This document shows positions 43,341 to 53,152 of a stretch of 64,000 nt of DNA, piece by piece. Each line of letters begins with the position of its first letter. Within the stretch, counting starts at the first letter, position 1. The stretch spans positions 5,251 to 69,250 of the forward strand of contig DGKJ01000029.1 of the NCBI GenBank assembly GCA_002387735.1, written 5' to 3'. The notes under the pieces are model-generated. The model was given only the letters and a program-made list of their open reading frames with translations. It did no database searches and was not told the DNA's origin. The DNA comes from Bacteriovoracaceae bacterium UBA4573. GTDB lineage: Bacteria > Bdellovibrionota > UBA1018 > UBA923. A program made the translations under genes and the position numbers.

Positions 43341-45374
43341 TTAATCTTCTCCCAAAACGATTTTGCATCCGCCAGCCCCTGCGTCGTCAACCGGACTTTT
43401 TGCGGCACTTGGGCCAGTACCCTTGGTATTGTCCTTACGTCTAGGTCCACTGCCGCCTAGTTCGTGGCTTAACATCGCTCGCCCCTGAGTGACTCGCGAT
43501 ACGGGGGCGTAACTGAGAACCAACGCCAGGGCGCGTTTAATACGTTCGACCCGCTCGACAATCAAACTAGCGGTCGCATCCGCTTCGGTGCCGGATTCGG
43601 TCGATTCCTGAGATACTTCCGTCGTCGCATTGAGTTGCTGCGCGGTTGAGTCTAACGCCTCAAGGCGCGCCGCTAACATACCAAACATGCCCTTTGGAAA
43701 GCCGGTACGACTAGCGATTCCCGCATTCAACGGTGAGCGCGCTACGAATCGCTGACGATCTTCCCGATAGCCCAAATATTTTAAAGTCTCTTCGATGGTC
43801 TCAACGCCGCGAGTGTTGCTCCCCGAAACAAAATCGACCACATCTTTCCAAAGCTCCTCGACGATCATCTGAGCCAATAGGGTTTCGAGCGTCTGATATT
43901 TGCCCAGCGTCGAAGCAATTAAAAACGACTCAGGTAACTCTAACTTATTGTTGTCTTGCGAACGCTGCAGAACTTCTTCCATGTACTTCGTGACCGCAAG
44001 ATACAAGTGCAATGCTTTAAGATATGGGGTCGTATAAATCTTATGAATCGGGTCGTTTTCGAAAAAACGATACTGCACGATTCGATAAATCGGAAGCGGA
44101 TGGGTTCCATTGAGCAACTGCTCCATCAGTGTGGGATCTTCAGACACCTGAATCGAAATTTCTTCGGCCACTTTCAAAGCGGCTTCGCGACTAGCCGCGC
44201 CTACCAAGAGAAGGTCCGCATTTTCTGCTGCCGTCGTCGAAGTTGAGATCTGACCAAGGCGATCAGAGGTCACCTCGCAAGAGCGTCCGTATTTTTCGAG
44301 GTAAGCCTTGATTTGCTCGATCATGTTGTTGATCGCCTCGGGCGAGGCCGCGTTAGCCTGCGGCACTTCTACGGCCTCTAGTGGAAACAAACTTTGGGAA
44401 CTAGAGCGCAGCAAGTCTTTTTTAACTCTCTTGCGAATAAACGTTGAAAGTTTCTGACTAGCGTCGAAGAGATCGATTCCCATGTCGCCCTGTTTTAAAC
44501 GAGCATGGAAAGGTTCACTCATTTTAACGGAACCAGAGTGGGAATGGTGCCAAGCGCGGGCCAGCTGTTCCGAAAGAGTCGCTTTCATCGATGCGCGCAA
44601 AGCAGCCACCACCTCCGCGGTTTCCGGACGTGCCTGCTGTTCCATGTCGGCGATTTGTTCTTCAATCGAAGCTTGCAGCACGCTGACGAGCATCATTTGA
44701 TTGAGTACGTGTTCGCCACGAATGTGCCCGAGTTCGTGTCCGATCACCGCCTCCAGTGCGTCGGCCGCAATCTGCTCGCGAGTTTTGCTTTCACCAGCGT
44801 TTTTCGCCAACACTTCGGCCGAATGGTTGAAGGATTGAATTAATCCCTGGAGAACTACAAAGCGGATCATCTTCCCGGTGCTAAAGGTATAAGCATTAAT
44901 CTCCGGGGTATTGGCCACAAATACGACTGCGTCCTTGCGAGCTGCCGGCGAAAAGTCGAGTTTTTCGGAAACACGCTCAACCATGGCCATGATGTCAGCG
45001 TGTTGAAGCCCCGAGGCCTTCGCAAAGGCACCCGAATACACCAATGTGGTTTTTTTGATGAGTTCACCTAAATAACGTTCGGCCTCGGCCCGAATCACTC
45101 CGTAGCTGGGGAGAGACTGAAGCTTGTGCGTCACTTCAGCGTCCAGGCCATCACGAATGTCTCCCATGAACTGGTCGTCCAAAAAACGCTGGGTCATTGG
45201 ATGCGACGCAAATACGTCGAGCACGGTCCTCAAGAACTTCTCGTGATCGGCAGTCCAGGGGGCCTCGGAGAGCTTAATTTTGCGAAACGGTCCCTGCTGA
45301 GACTCGTTGGCTCGGGAAACAACCGGAGCTGCCACTAGTAGAGACGCCAAAACTGCCAAAAATGTGAATTTCAT
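43341..45374 (-). CDS. Secreted M48 metalloprotease with long C-terminal region
   Basis: 677 residues with a signal peptide (FTFLAVLASLLVAAPVVSRA). The zinc motif HELGH is at 213-217, preceded by ANTPEINAYTFSTGKMI (the M48 substrate strand) at about 154-170. The second metal Glu is likely in the following region but not clear to me. The long C-terminus (about 300-650) is helical and not recognised. M48 proteins in the envelope include BepA and YcaL quality-control proteases. It stands alone, opposite the following lipoprotein operon. Confidence 0.82.
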   Translation of the reverse strand: MKFTFLAVLASLLVAAPVVSRANESQQGPFRKIKLSEAPWTADHEKFLRTVLDVFASHPMTQRFLDDQFMGDIRDGLDAEVTHKLQSLPSYGVIRAEAERYLGELIKKTTLVYSGAFAKASGLQHADIMAMVERVSEKLDFSPAARKDAVVFVANTPEINAYTFSTGKMIRFVVLQGLIQSFNHSAEVLAKNAGESKTREQIAADALEAVIGHELGHIRGEHVLNQMMLVSVLQASIEEQIADMEQQARPETAEVVAALRASMKATLSEQLARAWHHSHSGSVKMSEPFHARLKQGDMGIDLFDASQKLSTFIRKRVKKDLLRSSSQSLFPLEAVEVPQANAASPEAINNMIEQIKAYLEKYGRSCEVTSDRLGQISTSTTAAENADLLLVGAASREAALKVAEEISIQVSEDPTLMEQLLNGTHPLPIYRIVQYRFFENDPIHKIYTTPYLKALHLYLAVTKYMEEVLQRSQDNNKLELPESFLIASTLGKYQTLETLLAQMIVEELWKDVVDFVSGSNTRGVETIEETLKYLGYREDRQRFVARSPLNAGIASRTGFPKGMFGMLAARLEALDSTAQQLNATTEVSQESTESGTEADATASLIVERVERIKRALALVLSYAPVSRVTQGRAMLSHELGGSGPRRKDNTKGTGPSAAKSPVDDAGAGGCKIVLGED

Positions 45375-45489
45375 GAGTTCCCTTTGTTAAAAATGTCCTC
45401 TGGTTCCCTAGCACCCCGAGAATACTTGAACAAGAACTTCTAAAATGGTAGCGGTGCGTCAACTATTCCATGAAAGGAAGTACCAAAAT

Positions 45490-46179
45490 ATGCGCACCAA
45501 CAAACCGTCCTATTTGATCATTTTTTCGATTTTAGCTTCACTACCCGTATTGACCGGCGTGAACGGGTGTCCGACAAGCACCGATAGCCACTCCCTCAAT
45601 CCTGCCGGTGAGTTTTACGTCGAAGGTACTTCCGAAGTGACCCTTAGCACCCAATACCGTAGCGAAACACTCAATACTCAAACGGTATTACCGAGCTACT
45701 GGCCCAGCGTCGATGCGATTAGAGCCGCTACCACCATGAATGTACGAGTGGCCGAACGTTTGACAGATCAAACAGTTGTTACCCTGAATCAGCTCTCGGG
45801 CGAAATCGTTCGCATTCCTCTAGATAAAACCGGCCGCGGCAGCGGACTCCTTGTTTCCCAAAAAGAGCGAGTTTCCGACGGCTGTTTCTTGATCACTAGC
45901 GAACAAGTTCACGTGCAATTTAACGAAGCCGGCGATGAGTTCGAACTTTCGTATTCTACGAATTGGTACTACGACAGCGTCGTAACCGAGCACGTCCCGT
46001 GCCCTCTTTATCTCGAAAACTACGCTGCTAACTTAATGGTCATTGGGTCCCCCGACCAGTACGCCAATCTACGGGACCGCTTATTTGTTTCTACCCAGGC
46101 TCTTAGTCTTGAAAGGATGCCAGAACTCCTCAACTTGAAGTTAACACATCACTACGTTGGTTCTCGTGTTAGCGAATAA
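45490..46179 (+). CDS. Probable lipoprotein of unknown function
   Basis: 229 residues from the ATG at 45490, preceded by AAAGGAAG. N-terminus LIIFSILASLPVLTGVNGC has a lipobox-like end with Cys27 (Val at -3, Asn at -2, Gly at -1, so an imperfect box). The remainder is beta-rich with two more cysteines (DGCFLI, HVPCPL). No family is known. Its last base overlaps the start of the exported NUDIX gene (TAATG), so the two are coupled and may act at the same place. Confidence 0.62.
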   Translation: MRTNKPSYLIIFSILASLPVLTGVNGCPTSTDSHSLNPAGEFYVEGTSEVTLSTQYRSETLNTQTVLPSYWPSVDAIRAATTMNVRVAERLTDQTVVTLNQLSGEIVRIPLDKTGRGSGLLVSQKERVSDGCFLITSEQVHVQFNEAGDEFELSYSTNWYYDSVVTEHVPCPLYLENYAANLMVIGSPDQYANLRDRLFVSTQALSLERMPELLNLKLTHHYVGSRVSE

Positions 46180-47234
46180 TGTTGAAGTGGGTCAATAGAG
46201 GCGTTTCGAAGAGGTCACTGATACTCAGCGGTTTGCTGTTGAGTCTTGTGGTCTTGGGAAATCACTCGTATGCCCTTTCTCCAACCTACAAACAAGCGGC
46301 GGCCTCCCAACTAATTCAACATTTGCGCCCCGAGCTGCGGGGAGTTTTAGGACAACTGCGCAACCGGGGAATTCTCGGGTATTGCGAGAGCCTCTTGGCG
46401 GGAACCTCGGACCCGGAACATCGCCGCGCGACGCTCGCATTAGAGGCCTTAGACGAACGGTTCTGGATGGCTGCTGCAGCTCACGTACCCAAGGGTGAAG
46501 CGCTGCCCGAGCAGGCGATTTTTCGCCTGGACCACCATGGGGCCACTTACGTTGCTACCAATTACCTTATTCACGCCGATTACCTCGCGGGAGAGTTGGC
46601 TCGCGCTGCGCGCCTGCCAAATGCGAATAGTCGCATTCCACGAAAACGAATAGATCTGGGTTTAGCGCTTTGGAATTCTTTTCGTGATGCACTGGTTACA
46701 AACCCCCGCATGTGGCGCTGGAAACTTTTGCAACGCCAACCCAGTGGAGCCCTATTGGTCCAATACGAGACGCCCTGGAGAAAACCCGTTCCTTCGGCGG
46801 TGGCCCTTCTTGAGCGCCCCGACGGTTCGCGCCTTGCACTTCATCGTACAGCCGATGACCGAGAATACCCGAACTTTTGGTCACTGCCGGGCGGAAAAGT
46901 AGACGGAATTGAAAACGGATTCGACACCGTTCAACGAGAGGTGTTTGAAGAAACCGGAGTCCTAGTCGAACATTTTGTACGAGTCGGAAGACAAGAATCG
47001 TCTCTGCCGAGTCGCAACGGATACCGCTACGACATCGAAATGTTCTACGCCCGCGTGCCTCAAGATATTAAAATTCGCCATTCAACGGAGCACGACGAAT
47101 TGCGCTGGGTCACACCCCACGAGGTTCGCGCACTTCATCCGATCGGTCCCGTCACGAAGAAATTGCTGCTCGGACCGCGACCACCGTCAACCATGTCCAG
47201 CCAGCTAAATACAGCACGCCACCAATCGGAGTAA
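46179..47234 (+). CDS. Exported NUDIX hydrolase
   Basis: 351 residues. A hydrophobic N-terminal segment (LILSGLLLSLVVLGNHSYA, cleavage near 32) predicts export. Residues 32-200 are a helical domain of unknown type and 201-335 a NUDIX domain with a complete box (GKVDGIENGFDTVQREVFEE, continuing TGV; 239-261), so pyrophosphate hydrolysis is likely. NUDIX enzymes are usually cytoplasmic; a signal sequence is unusual. The start overlaps the upstream lipoprotein stop (TAATG). The 3' end overlaps the convergent DUF423 gene by 83 bp. Confidence 0.82.
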   Translation: MLKWVNRGVSKRSLILSGLLLSLVVLGNHSYALSPTYKQAAASQLIQHLRPELRGVLGQLRNRGILGYCESLLAGTSDPEHRRATLALEALDERFWMAAAAHVPKGEALPEQAIFRLDHHGATYVATNYLIHADYLAGELARAARLPNANSRIPRKRIDLGLALWNSFRDALVTNPRMWRWKLLQRQPSGALLVQYETPWRKPVPSAVALLERPDGSRLALHRTADDREYPNFWSLPGGKVDGIENGFDTVQREVFEETGVLVEHFVRVGRQESSLPSRNGYRYDIEMFYARVPQDIKIRHSTEHDELRWVTPHEVRALHPIGPVTKKLLLGPRPPSTMSSQLNTARHQSE

Positions 47235-47535
47235 TGGCACCGAAAACTTTAATCCCGGTGAGCACCAACGCGTAAAGACTGCCACCAAACACCAGCACGC
47301 CCAAAACCCAGCATACGGCTGGCCCCATCAAGTACAATTCTTTAGTTTTACCCGTGGCCGCGGCAAGACCAACAGCGACTAACGCCAAAGCGTGAAACAT
47401 TTGGTACCGTACCGCCGTTTCGAACACTTCCAACATTCTAGGCTCAAGCCGCGTTCGCAGAGCGTGTGCTCCAAAGGCCCCGAGGGCTACAGACAAAAAT
47501 CCAAAAATACTCCCGATCACCAATATCCAACGCAT
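47152..47535 (-). CDS. DUF423 (YgdD-type) membrane protein
   Basis: 127 residues, four membrane helices. Family signature: GFLSVALGAFGAHALRTRL, YQMFHALALVAVG and PIGGVLYLAGW. Function in bacteria is unknown. Translation starts one base inside the stop of the phenylalanine hydroxylase gene upstream (TAATG on the minus strand), so the two are co-translated. Confidence 0.9.
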   Translation of the reverse strand: MRWILVIGSIFGFLSVALGAFGAHALRTRLEPRMLEVFETAVRYQMFHALALVAVGLAAATGKTKELYLMGPAVCWVLGVLVFGGSLYALVLTGIKVFGAITPIGGVLYLAGWTWLTVVAVRAAISS

Positions 47536-49382
47536 TACGCCGCGCCCTTAGACAGCGCGCTTGCGTCTGCAAGCAGTTCTCGACCCCGCGCAATCATTTC
47601 TGCTTTTTCTACCGACCCGCGGGCGATTTCGTCGAGTCGTTTGTTAATGTTACCGATCCAAGACTGCACCCGATGTGCGTTAGAGGTTTTCGCGTCTAGA
47701 TACCCTGCAATCTCCAGAAGTTCCAACCGCAACAACCAATCTCGGGGATATTTGCGATCAAGTTTTTCTACTACTCGGTCGAGTCTCACGCCCGTAGCTT
47801 CAGGAAGGTTTGCCAGGCTTGCTTTCTTTCTTAATACCGACTCCCGAAATGCTCTAACTTCAGCGTACAAAACATTAAGCTCTGCGTTTTCCTTCGTAAG
47901 ATTAGTTTTGGGTTTCGACGGACGCTGGGTATAACCTCCCATCGACGCAACGTAGGACGAACGATCCGGTGCGTGACCGAATACGCTTTTAATCGTATTG
48001 CCTCGCACCCAGTCGTATTCGCCCCAAGCCGGCTCAAACAGTATGCGGTCGCCCCACTGCACTTTACAGTCAGTGAAGGTCTTCACGAAACCGCGAGCCC
48101 CTGGCTTTGGTACTCCGAGAATTTTTACTCCTGAAACAAAAGTAATTTCGGTTTTTCCCGTAGATAGTTTGCGTTCACTTTCGATAGGTCCAACCGGGCA
48201 ACCAAACCCTTGAGGGTGCCGGGCGACGCCGTGGCCTTTAAGTTCTTTTTCACGAATAGCAAGTTGGCAGGGGCCTTCAAAACGCAAATAGGCTGGCGAC
48301 CCATCGCGCGCGCAAAGGGTTTCTACTAATTTTCCGCCGATTTGCACGCCTGAATCAAGCTCTACTGTACACACGGCCCGCGAACGTTGAGCTTTCTGCA
48401 AACCTGTAATTCCACCCGTTTTAAAAGCCATAGTGCGAGCGAACTGCTCCAACACGACTCCCAGCGCCTCGAAATTAGGTGTTACGAACAACTGCGGTTG
48501 CGGTTTGGTAATATCGTAATGTTGCTGAATACAATTAAGGTCAAACGGAAGCTTTTTTACCGCTCGATCGAAACAATGAAAAGACTCCGAAAGCGAAGAC
48601 AACAACCCCGCCCCATAAATTTTTGGATTTTTTAAATCACCTACTAAACCGTATTCAGTTGTCCACCAGGCCATGCGCGAAAGCTCGGCAGCTTCACTCG
48701 TGTGATCGATAAGTGAGAGAGCCTTTTGCAACTCACGCTCTGCCTTCGCAATGTCGGCCGACGTCGAACTAGGATTTTCTTTAATATCCGAAAGTTCGCG
48801 AATGGCGTCGTACAAGTTGAGATCATGCTGTGCGATGATCGCCTTTCGGGACACCTCGCCGTATTGTTTAAGGTATTTTGCGTAGCTTCGATCCGCAAGA
48901 ATAGGAGCGTGGCCCGCGGCCTCGTGTACTATGTCCGGAGCTGGTGTATAGCCCAAGTGTTCGAGCGTGCGCATGTCACAGGCGATCGGCAACACACCAA
49001 TCGAAAGAAACTCTAAAAACACGGCCGGCGGAATAAACCCAACCACGGGTACCGCACGCCAACCAAAGCGTTTGAGTTTTGCATCCATTTCGCTAATCAA
49101 CGGAATCCGCTCGATACAAATTCCTGTTTCCTCGAGCCCCTCTAGATATTTTTCATGGGCCTTTTTTGCAAAAAACCGTTGAGATACCCGCAAAATAAAA
49201 CGCCAACTCGCATGATCAATGAAAGTGTAAAGAGACGGATCTTGGGCGGCCACAAACGCCGTAAGGTGAGTAGGAATCGCAATCGTCCGCACCGCTTTTT
49301 TGCGGGCGAGTACCCGGGTCTTTTTTTTCTTAACGAGCGAACGCTTTACAGGTTTCGACTTTGCTTTTTTTCGAGAACGCAT
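47535..49382 (-). CDS. Biopterin-dependent aromatic amino acid hydroxylase, long form
   Basis: 615 residues, about twice a standard bacterial phenylalanine-4-hydroxylase. A Lys/Arg-rich N-terminus (1-35) is followed by the catalytic domain (about 45-310) with the iron 2-His-1-Glu facial triad: His153 and His158 (PDIVHEAAGHAPIL) and Glu243 (WWTTEYGLVG). The following ~300 residues form a second region with GHGVARHPQGFGCPVGP and helical parts (KKASLANLPEATGVRL) that I do not recognise as a known domain; similar long forms are known from Bacteroidetes and Bdellovibrio-like bacteria. It hydroxylates phenylalanine (or a related amino acid) with tetrahydropterin and O2. Co-translated with DUF423. 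Confidence 0.85.
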   Translation of the reverse strand: MRSRKKAKSKPVKRSLVKKKKTRVLARKKAVRTIAIPTHLTAFVAAQDPSLYTFIDHASWRFILRVSQRFFAKKAHEKYLEGLEETGICIERIPLISEMDAKLKRFGWRAVPVVGFIPPAVFLEFLSIGVLPIACDMRTLEHLGYTPAPDIVHEAAGHAPILADRSYAKYLKQYGEVSRKAIIAQHDLNLYDAIRELSDIKENPSSTSADIAKAERELQKALSLIDHTSEAAELSRMAWWTTEYGLVGDLKNPKIYGAGLLSSLSESFHCFDRAVKKLPFDLNCIQQHYDITKPQPQLFVTPNFEALGVVLEQFARTMAFKTGGITGLQKAQRSRAVCTVELDSGVQIGGKLVETLCARDGSPAYLRFEGPCQLAIREKELKGHGVARHPQGFGCPVGPIESERKLSTGKTEITFVSGVKILGVPKPGARGFVKTFTDCKVQWGDRILFEPAWGEYDWVRGNTIKSVFGHAPDRSSYVASMGGYTQRPSKPKTNLTKENAELNVLYAEVRAFRESVLRKKASLANLPEATGVRLDRVVEKLDRKYPRDWLLRLELLEIAGYLDAKTSNAHRVQSWIGNINKRLDEIARGSVEKAEMIARGRELLADASALSKGAA

Positions 49383-49432
49383 CGCCTACATTAAAACTGA
49401 GACTTTTCCGATTGGCAATCGCTCTCTCTAGC

Positions 49433-51055
49433 TCAAGACTTCACGACGCCATTGCAACTTCGCTCGTAAGCTTCTTCCAACTTTTCGGAGAGCTTTTCTA
49501 AATCTAAAATCTCTTTTTCGTGCCCCGGAAGCACTGCGTAAGTGTCTTTACCAGTGCGAGTAAAATAAAACCGAAGACACTCCGCGTCCGACAAATAATC
49601 TAATGCGTAACGCGGTCCGTAGGTCGCGGTGATCTGCGAAAAAAAACCTTTCACAGTAGGGTTCCCCCCGTTGGCTGGAAACTCTTTGAGAAAAAGAGCT
49701 AGAAAATCTCGTTTCACCTTAGGGTCTGCAGTATTCGGAGGCGTTTGAGGAACAACGGCGGCTACTCCACTCGAACTGCCGGGTTGCGCATAAGTGACTG
49801 GCCCCACGCTCGATGGAACAGTGGCTACGGTCCCGTTTCCTCCCGTAGGCGGCGTCGCTGTGATCTGCCACTGAGTACCGGAACCTGCCTTTAAGGTAAA
49901 TTTCGAGTGCGTATGCAAAGGAATTGCAGATCTCGGCACCCAACTTTGGTGGCCCTCTTTTGGGTGATCGATCAGAATTTGCGGCGCTCCGCTTCTCTTC
50001 AACAGCGGCAACTGCCCCGACAAGATAGGTCCCCCAACCGGCGGAGGCGACATCGCGAAAACCAAGGCACTCTTTGGCAAACGCATTCCGCGAGAATCAA
50101 CTCCTTCGTAGGAGTTCCCCGCACGCAGGATCAAATCGCGTCCGGCGTTTTCGGTTCCGAGTAGTTCGAGATCCTTCGAACCGCTCGGGTAAGGAATTGC
50201 CGCAGCCGCCTGAGGTTTCCAACTGTGATAATCAAACCGCACCACAAACGAGTGCCAATACCCGTTCCATCGCAGTGGGGTTGACGGCCGCACCAAAACC
50301 CAGGCCGAACTACTGCCACCCACGACCGACACTACGTCACTCGGTACGCCCGCATCGATAGCGTGATTGGGAAGCGGCGAAAACGTTAGCCGTGTGTTTG
50401 GTAACAATACCTCGAACTCTACTTTTCCGGATCGATTCACATCACCAAACGTTTCAACTTTTATGAGATAAAGTTTGTCGGTCACGGCCACGAACTGGGA
50501 ATCCGAGACCATGTGAATATCAAGAATCTGGCCATAAATGCTGGGGTCCACTACGGAAGCATTGCCCAAAGCCGGCACCGAGTTCGGTACTAGTTTACGC
50601 CGATCGAGCAACACCAAGCGATTTTGATCCGTAACTGCCACGACGGTACCTAGATCCCACTCCGCAATCGAATAAACAGGGGTCGCCATTGGTTGGATAG
50701 GTGCGAGTGAATTTTGGGCCTGCGCAGTGTAAAGACGGTAAGAATCATTGATCCACCAGGTTTGGGGATTCAACGAATTCAAATTGGTGGAAAGAGATTT
50801 GCGAATCCAATCTCCTGGTACCAGGTGGCGCACAACATGGCGGTAAACTGAAGGATTAGGGAACGACTGTTGATCAAATTCCAAAAGGTCGGCGGTCAAG
50901 AGTCCCGCGACTGCCCCGCTGGGCCCTGAGGCCGGGGCGACTATTTGAGCGAAAGTGCCATTGGCCAACGCAGCCCAACTGCAAAATGGATAGACCGCGA
51001 ACACCAAGCCGACAATTAAAGTTAGACTTTTTCTAAAAATAAAAACAAAGCTCAT
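49433..51055 (-). CDS. Secreted protein of unknown function, coupled to a radical SAM enzyme
   Basis: 540 residues with a signal peptide (SLTLIVGLVFAVYPFCSWA). Residues 80-330 contain repeats of beta strands typical of propeller-like proteins (VYSIAEWDLGTVVAVTDQNRLVLLD ... VAVTDKLYLIKVE), followed by a Pro/Gly-rich linker and a helical end (DFLALFLKEFP..., CLRFYFTRTG...). No family recognised. Its start overlaps the stop of the radical SAM gene (ATGA), so both are from one message. Whether it is a substrate, a partner or an unrelated protein is not known. Confidence 0.66.
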   Translation of the reverse strand: MSFVFIFRKSLTLIVGLVFAVYPFCSWAALANGTFAQIVAPASGPSGAVAGLLTADLLEFDQQSFPNPSVYRHVVRHLVPGDWIRKSLSTNLNSLNPQTWWINDSYRLYTAQAQNSLAPIQPMATPVYSIAEWDLGTVVAVTDQNRLVLLDRRKLVPNSVPALGNASVVDPSIYGQILDIHMVSDSQFVAVTDKLYLIKVETFGDVNRSGKVEFEVLLPNTRLTFSPLPNHAIDAGVPSDVVSVVGGSSSAWVLVRPSTPLRWNGYWHSFVVRFDYHSWKPQAAAAIPYPSGSKDLELLGTENAGRDLILRAGNSYEGVDSRGMRLPKSALVFAMSPPPVGGPILSGQLPLLKRSGAPQILIDHPKEGHQSWVPRSAIPLHTHSKFTLKAGSGTQWQITATPPTGGNGTVATVPSSVGPVTYAQPGSSSGVAAVVPQTPPNTADPKVKRDFLALFLKEFPANGGNPTVKGFFSQITATYGPRYALDYLSDAECLRFYFTRTGKDTYAVLPGHEKEILDLEKLSEKLEEAYERSCNGVVKS

Positions 51056-53019
51056 TTTACTCCCCTTACCCCAAAATTCTCGGTCTCCCCGCTTAAACTT
51101 GTATCTTCGTTGCGTAATGCGTTTCGTACTAAGTTTCTCGCGACACTAGGCCTTGGCACCATTTCTATGCCTTCATCGCCAAACCAACCGCGCACATCTT
51201 CTCGTAATCCGAGTCCATGCATGTAATTGTAAAGCGCTCGTCGCAGAGCTCGCCCCAACACGTCGTGATCCACTCCGGTCGGATCCACAAACTCTAGGTC
51301 GTTTTCCGCGAAGCCTTCAAATTTTTTGGGCAGAACTTTAATGCCAAAACGCTCAGGATTTCGACCAATCGGACTATGCACAGTGGCCGAGAATCGGTGC
51401 CAATAAGCAGATTTTAAACAGTCGTTTTCGAAAAGTTGTCGCACTAGTTCCAAACTATCGACCGTGTCCTGAAGGGTTTGAGATGGAAACCCGTACATCA
51501 GATACGCGTGAACCAATATACCAGCGTTGGCAAAGTTTTTGGTCACTCTCGCGACCTGTTCGACGGTCACGCCCTTATCCATGAGTTTCAATAGCCGATT
51601 GGTTGCCACCTCGAGGCCCCCAGTCACCGCGATACAACCGGCATCACTCATGAGTTGCGCCAGTTCAGACGTAAAACTTTTCTCGAATCTAAGATTTCCC
51701 CACCAACTCGCCACCAAGTCTCGTTTTAGTATTTCTTCGGAAATAGCTCGCAGAGCGGCGGGAGGAGCAGCCTCGTCTACAAAGTGAAAACCACTCACGC
51801 CGGTCTCTCGCACCAAAGCCTGCATGTGATCTACAACCATACCGCTCGGAGTGTTTTGATATCGCCCAATATAGTCGAGACTCGTGTCGCAAAACGTGCA
51901 CTTTTTCCAGTAACAACCGTGGGCGATCGTCAATTTGTTCCACCGCGCGTCGGACCAAATCCGGTGCATGGGATTGAGCATTTCGATGACCGAAATATAC
52001 TGCGCAAGATTTAAACCCTCGTAAGATGGGGCACCGAGCTCAGCCATGGGAATGTCGTCTTCCTGGGCGTCATTGCACCACTGAACACTAGTTCCATTCC
52101 CCACCAAAGTTCTTAGAAGTTTTGATTGCGGGCGCTTGCCGTGCAGAAACTCCAAAATGTTCAGAAGTGGTCGCGCTCCATCGTCAAACACCAAAAAATC
52201 AAAATAATTGAAAACCCGTGTTTCACTGCAACGTCGTAGTTCGGTATTCACGTAACCACCGCCAAGAGCCAACTTAATGTTCGGCTGCTTGAGTTTTACC
52301 TGACGCGCTACTCGAAACGCGCCATACACGTTTCCCGGAAACGGTGCACTCAAGCAAATGAGCTCCGGTTCTAGTTCCGCTACGACTTCCGCGGAGAGTT
52401 CATCGAGCATTTCGTCAACCAACGTAGGAGCCTCGGATTCTAATGCTTCGTTCAGAGCGGCAAAACTTGTCTGACTGGCCGCCAGTTTCTCACCGTATCG
52501 CGCGAGACTAAACCGAGAGTCTATTCCCTGCGCAATTACGTCCGCCAGATCGTCCAAAAAAAGTGAACCCAGGTACTTTGCCTGATCTTGAACCCCCATT
52601 TCACCAAACATCTTTAACAGGTGGTGTCCTACAGCAGAGTCCTGAAGCGGAAGAAACCGAGGCCCCTCCGGCACCAAAGTGCGTCCAGCAAGACGCGTAG
52701 CAAGTGAAGGGTTTTTTCCTTGAAGAAACGCGACCACCGAATCGACAACCCGAACATAGTCGTCGGCCGCTTCTAAGAAAAACTGCACACTCTCTGATTC
52801 GATGGCTGACGATTCGAAATCTCTCTTTAAGCGTTCGCGAACTCGCTTTAATCCACTGGCCGAAAAAATCCTGCAGGCTAATTCAATTGAAAGATCTCTC
52901 TGGTAGGGCTGAACATTCAGTTCGCCGGCGCGGTTTTTTAGAAAACCATAAAGCGCGGCGCTCGCCGGATACGGCGTATTCAATTGCGTCATCGGTGGTG
53001 TAAGAAGAAGGACTCGCAC
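51052..53019 (-). CDS. B12-binding-domain radical SAM protein
   Basis: 655 residues from a GTG at 53019 with AAGGGG upstream. Start VLLLTPPMTQLNTPYPASAALYG is the typical beginning of B12-dependent radical SAM enzymes. The cobalamin-binding-like region includes ELICLSAPFPGNVYGAFRVAR and KLALGGGYVNTE. The iron-sulfur motif is C369-x4-C374-x2-C377 (HGCYWKKCTFCD), a CX4CX2C variant known in this group. The SAM barrel has FHFVDEAAPPAAL and TGGLEVATNRLLKLM. Such enzymes methylate unreactive carbons or rearrange peptides or lipids. The substrate is unknown; the translationally coupled secreted protein and the divergent secreted protein at 53153 are the only local clues. Confidence 0.87.
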   Translation of the reverse strand: MRVLLLTPPMTQLNTPYPASAALYGFLKNRAGELNVQPYQRDLSIELACRIFSASGLKRVRERLKRDFESSAIESESVQFFLEAADDYVRVVDSVVAFLQGKNPSLATRLAGRTLVPEGPRFLPLQDSAVGHHLLKMFGEMGVQDQAKYLGSLFLDDLADVIAQGIDSRFSLARYGEKLAASQTSFAALNEALESEAPTLVDEMLDELSAEVVAELEPELICLSAPFPGNVYGAFRVARQVKLKQPNIKLALGGGYVNTELRRCSETRVFNYFDFLVFDDGARPLLNILEFLHGKRPQSKLLRTLVGNGTSVQWCNDAQEDDIPMAELGAPSYEGLNLAQYISVIEMLNPMHRIWSDARWNKLTIAHGCYWKKCTFCDTSLDYIGRYQNTPSGMVVDHMQALVRETGVSGFHFVDEAAPPAALRAISEEILKRDLVASWWGNLRFEKSFTSELAQLMSDAGCIAVTGGLEVATNRLLKLMDKGVTVEQVARVTKNFANAGILVHAYLMYGFPSQTLQDTVDSLELVRQLFENDCLKSAYWHRFSATVHSPIGRNPERFGIKVLPKKFEGFAENDLEFVDPTGVDHDVLGRALRRALYNYMHGLGLREDVRGWFGDEGIEMVPRPSVARNLVRNALRNEDTSLSGETENFGVRGVK

Positions 53020-53152
53020 GACTACCCCTTAAAGACTTTTTCAGAAATAATGCATAGCATTAACACACTTAAAAAGTCAACTTAACCAAAGATATCGTAA
53101 TCTTAGGGACTTGCCTCTCGTGTCGTGTTAGGCGGACGCCAGGGGGTGTTCT

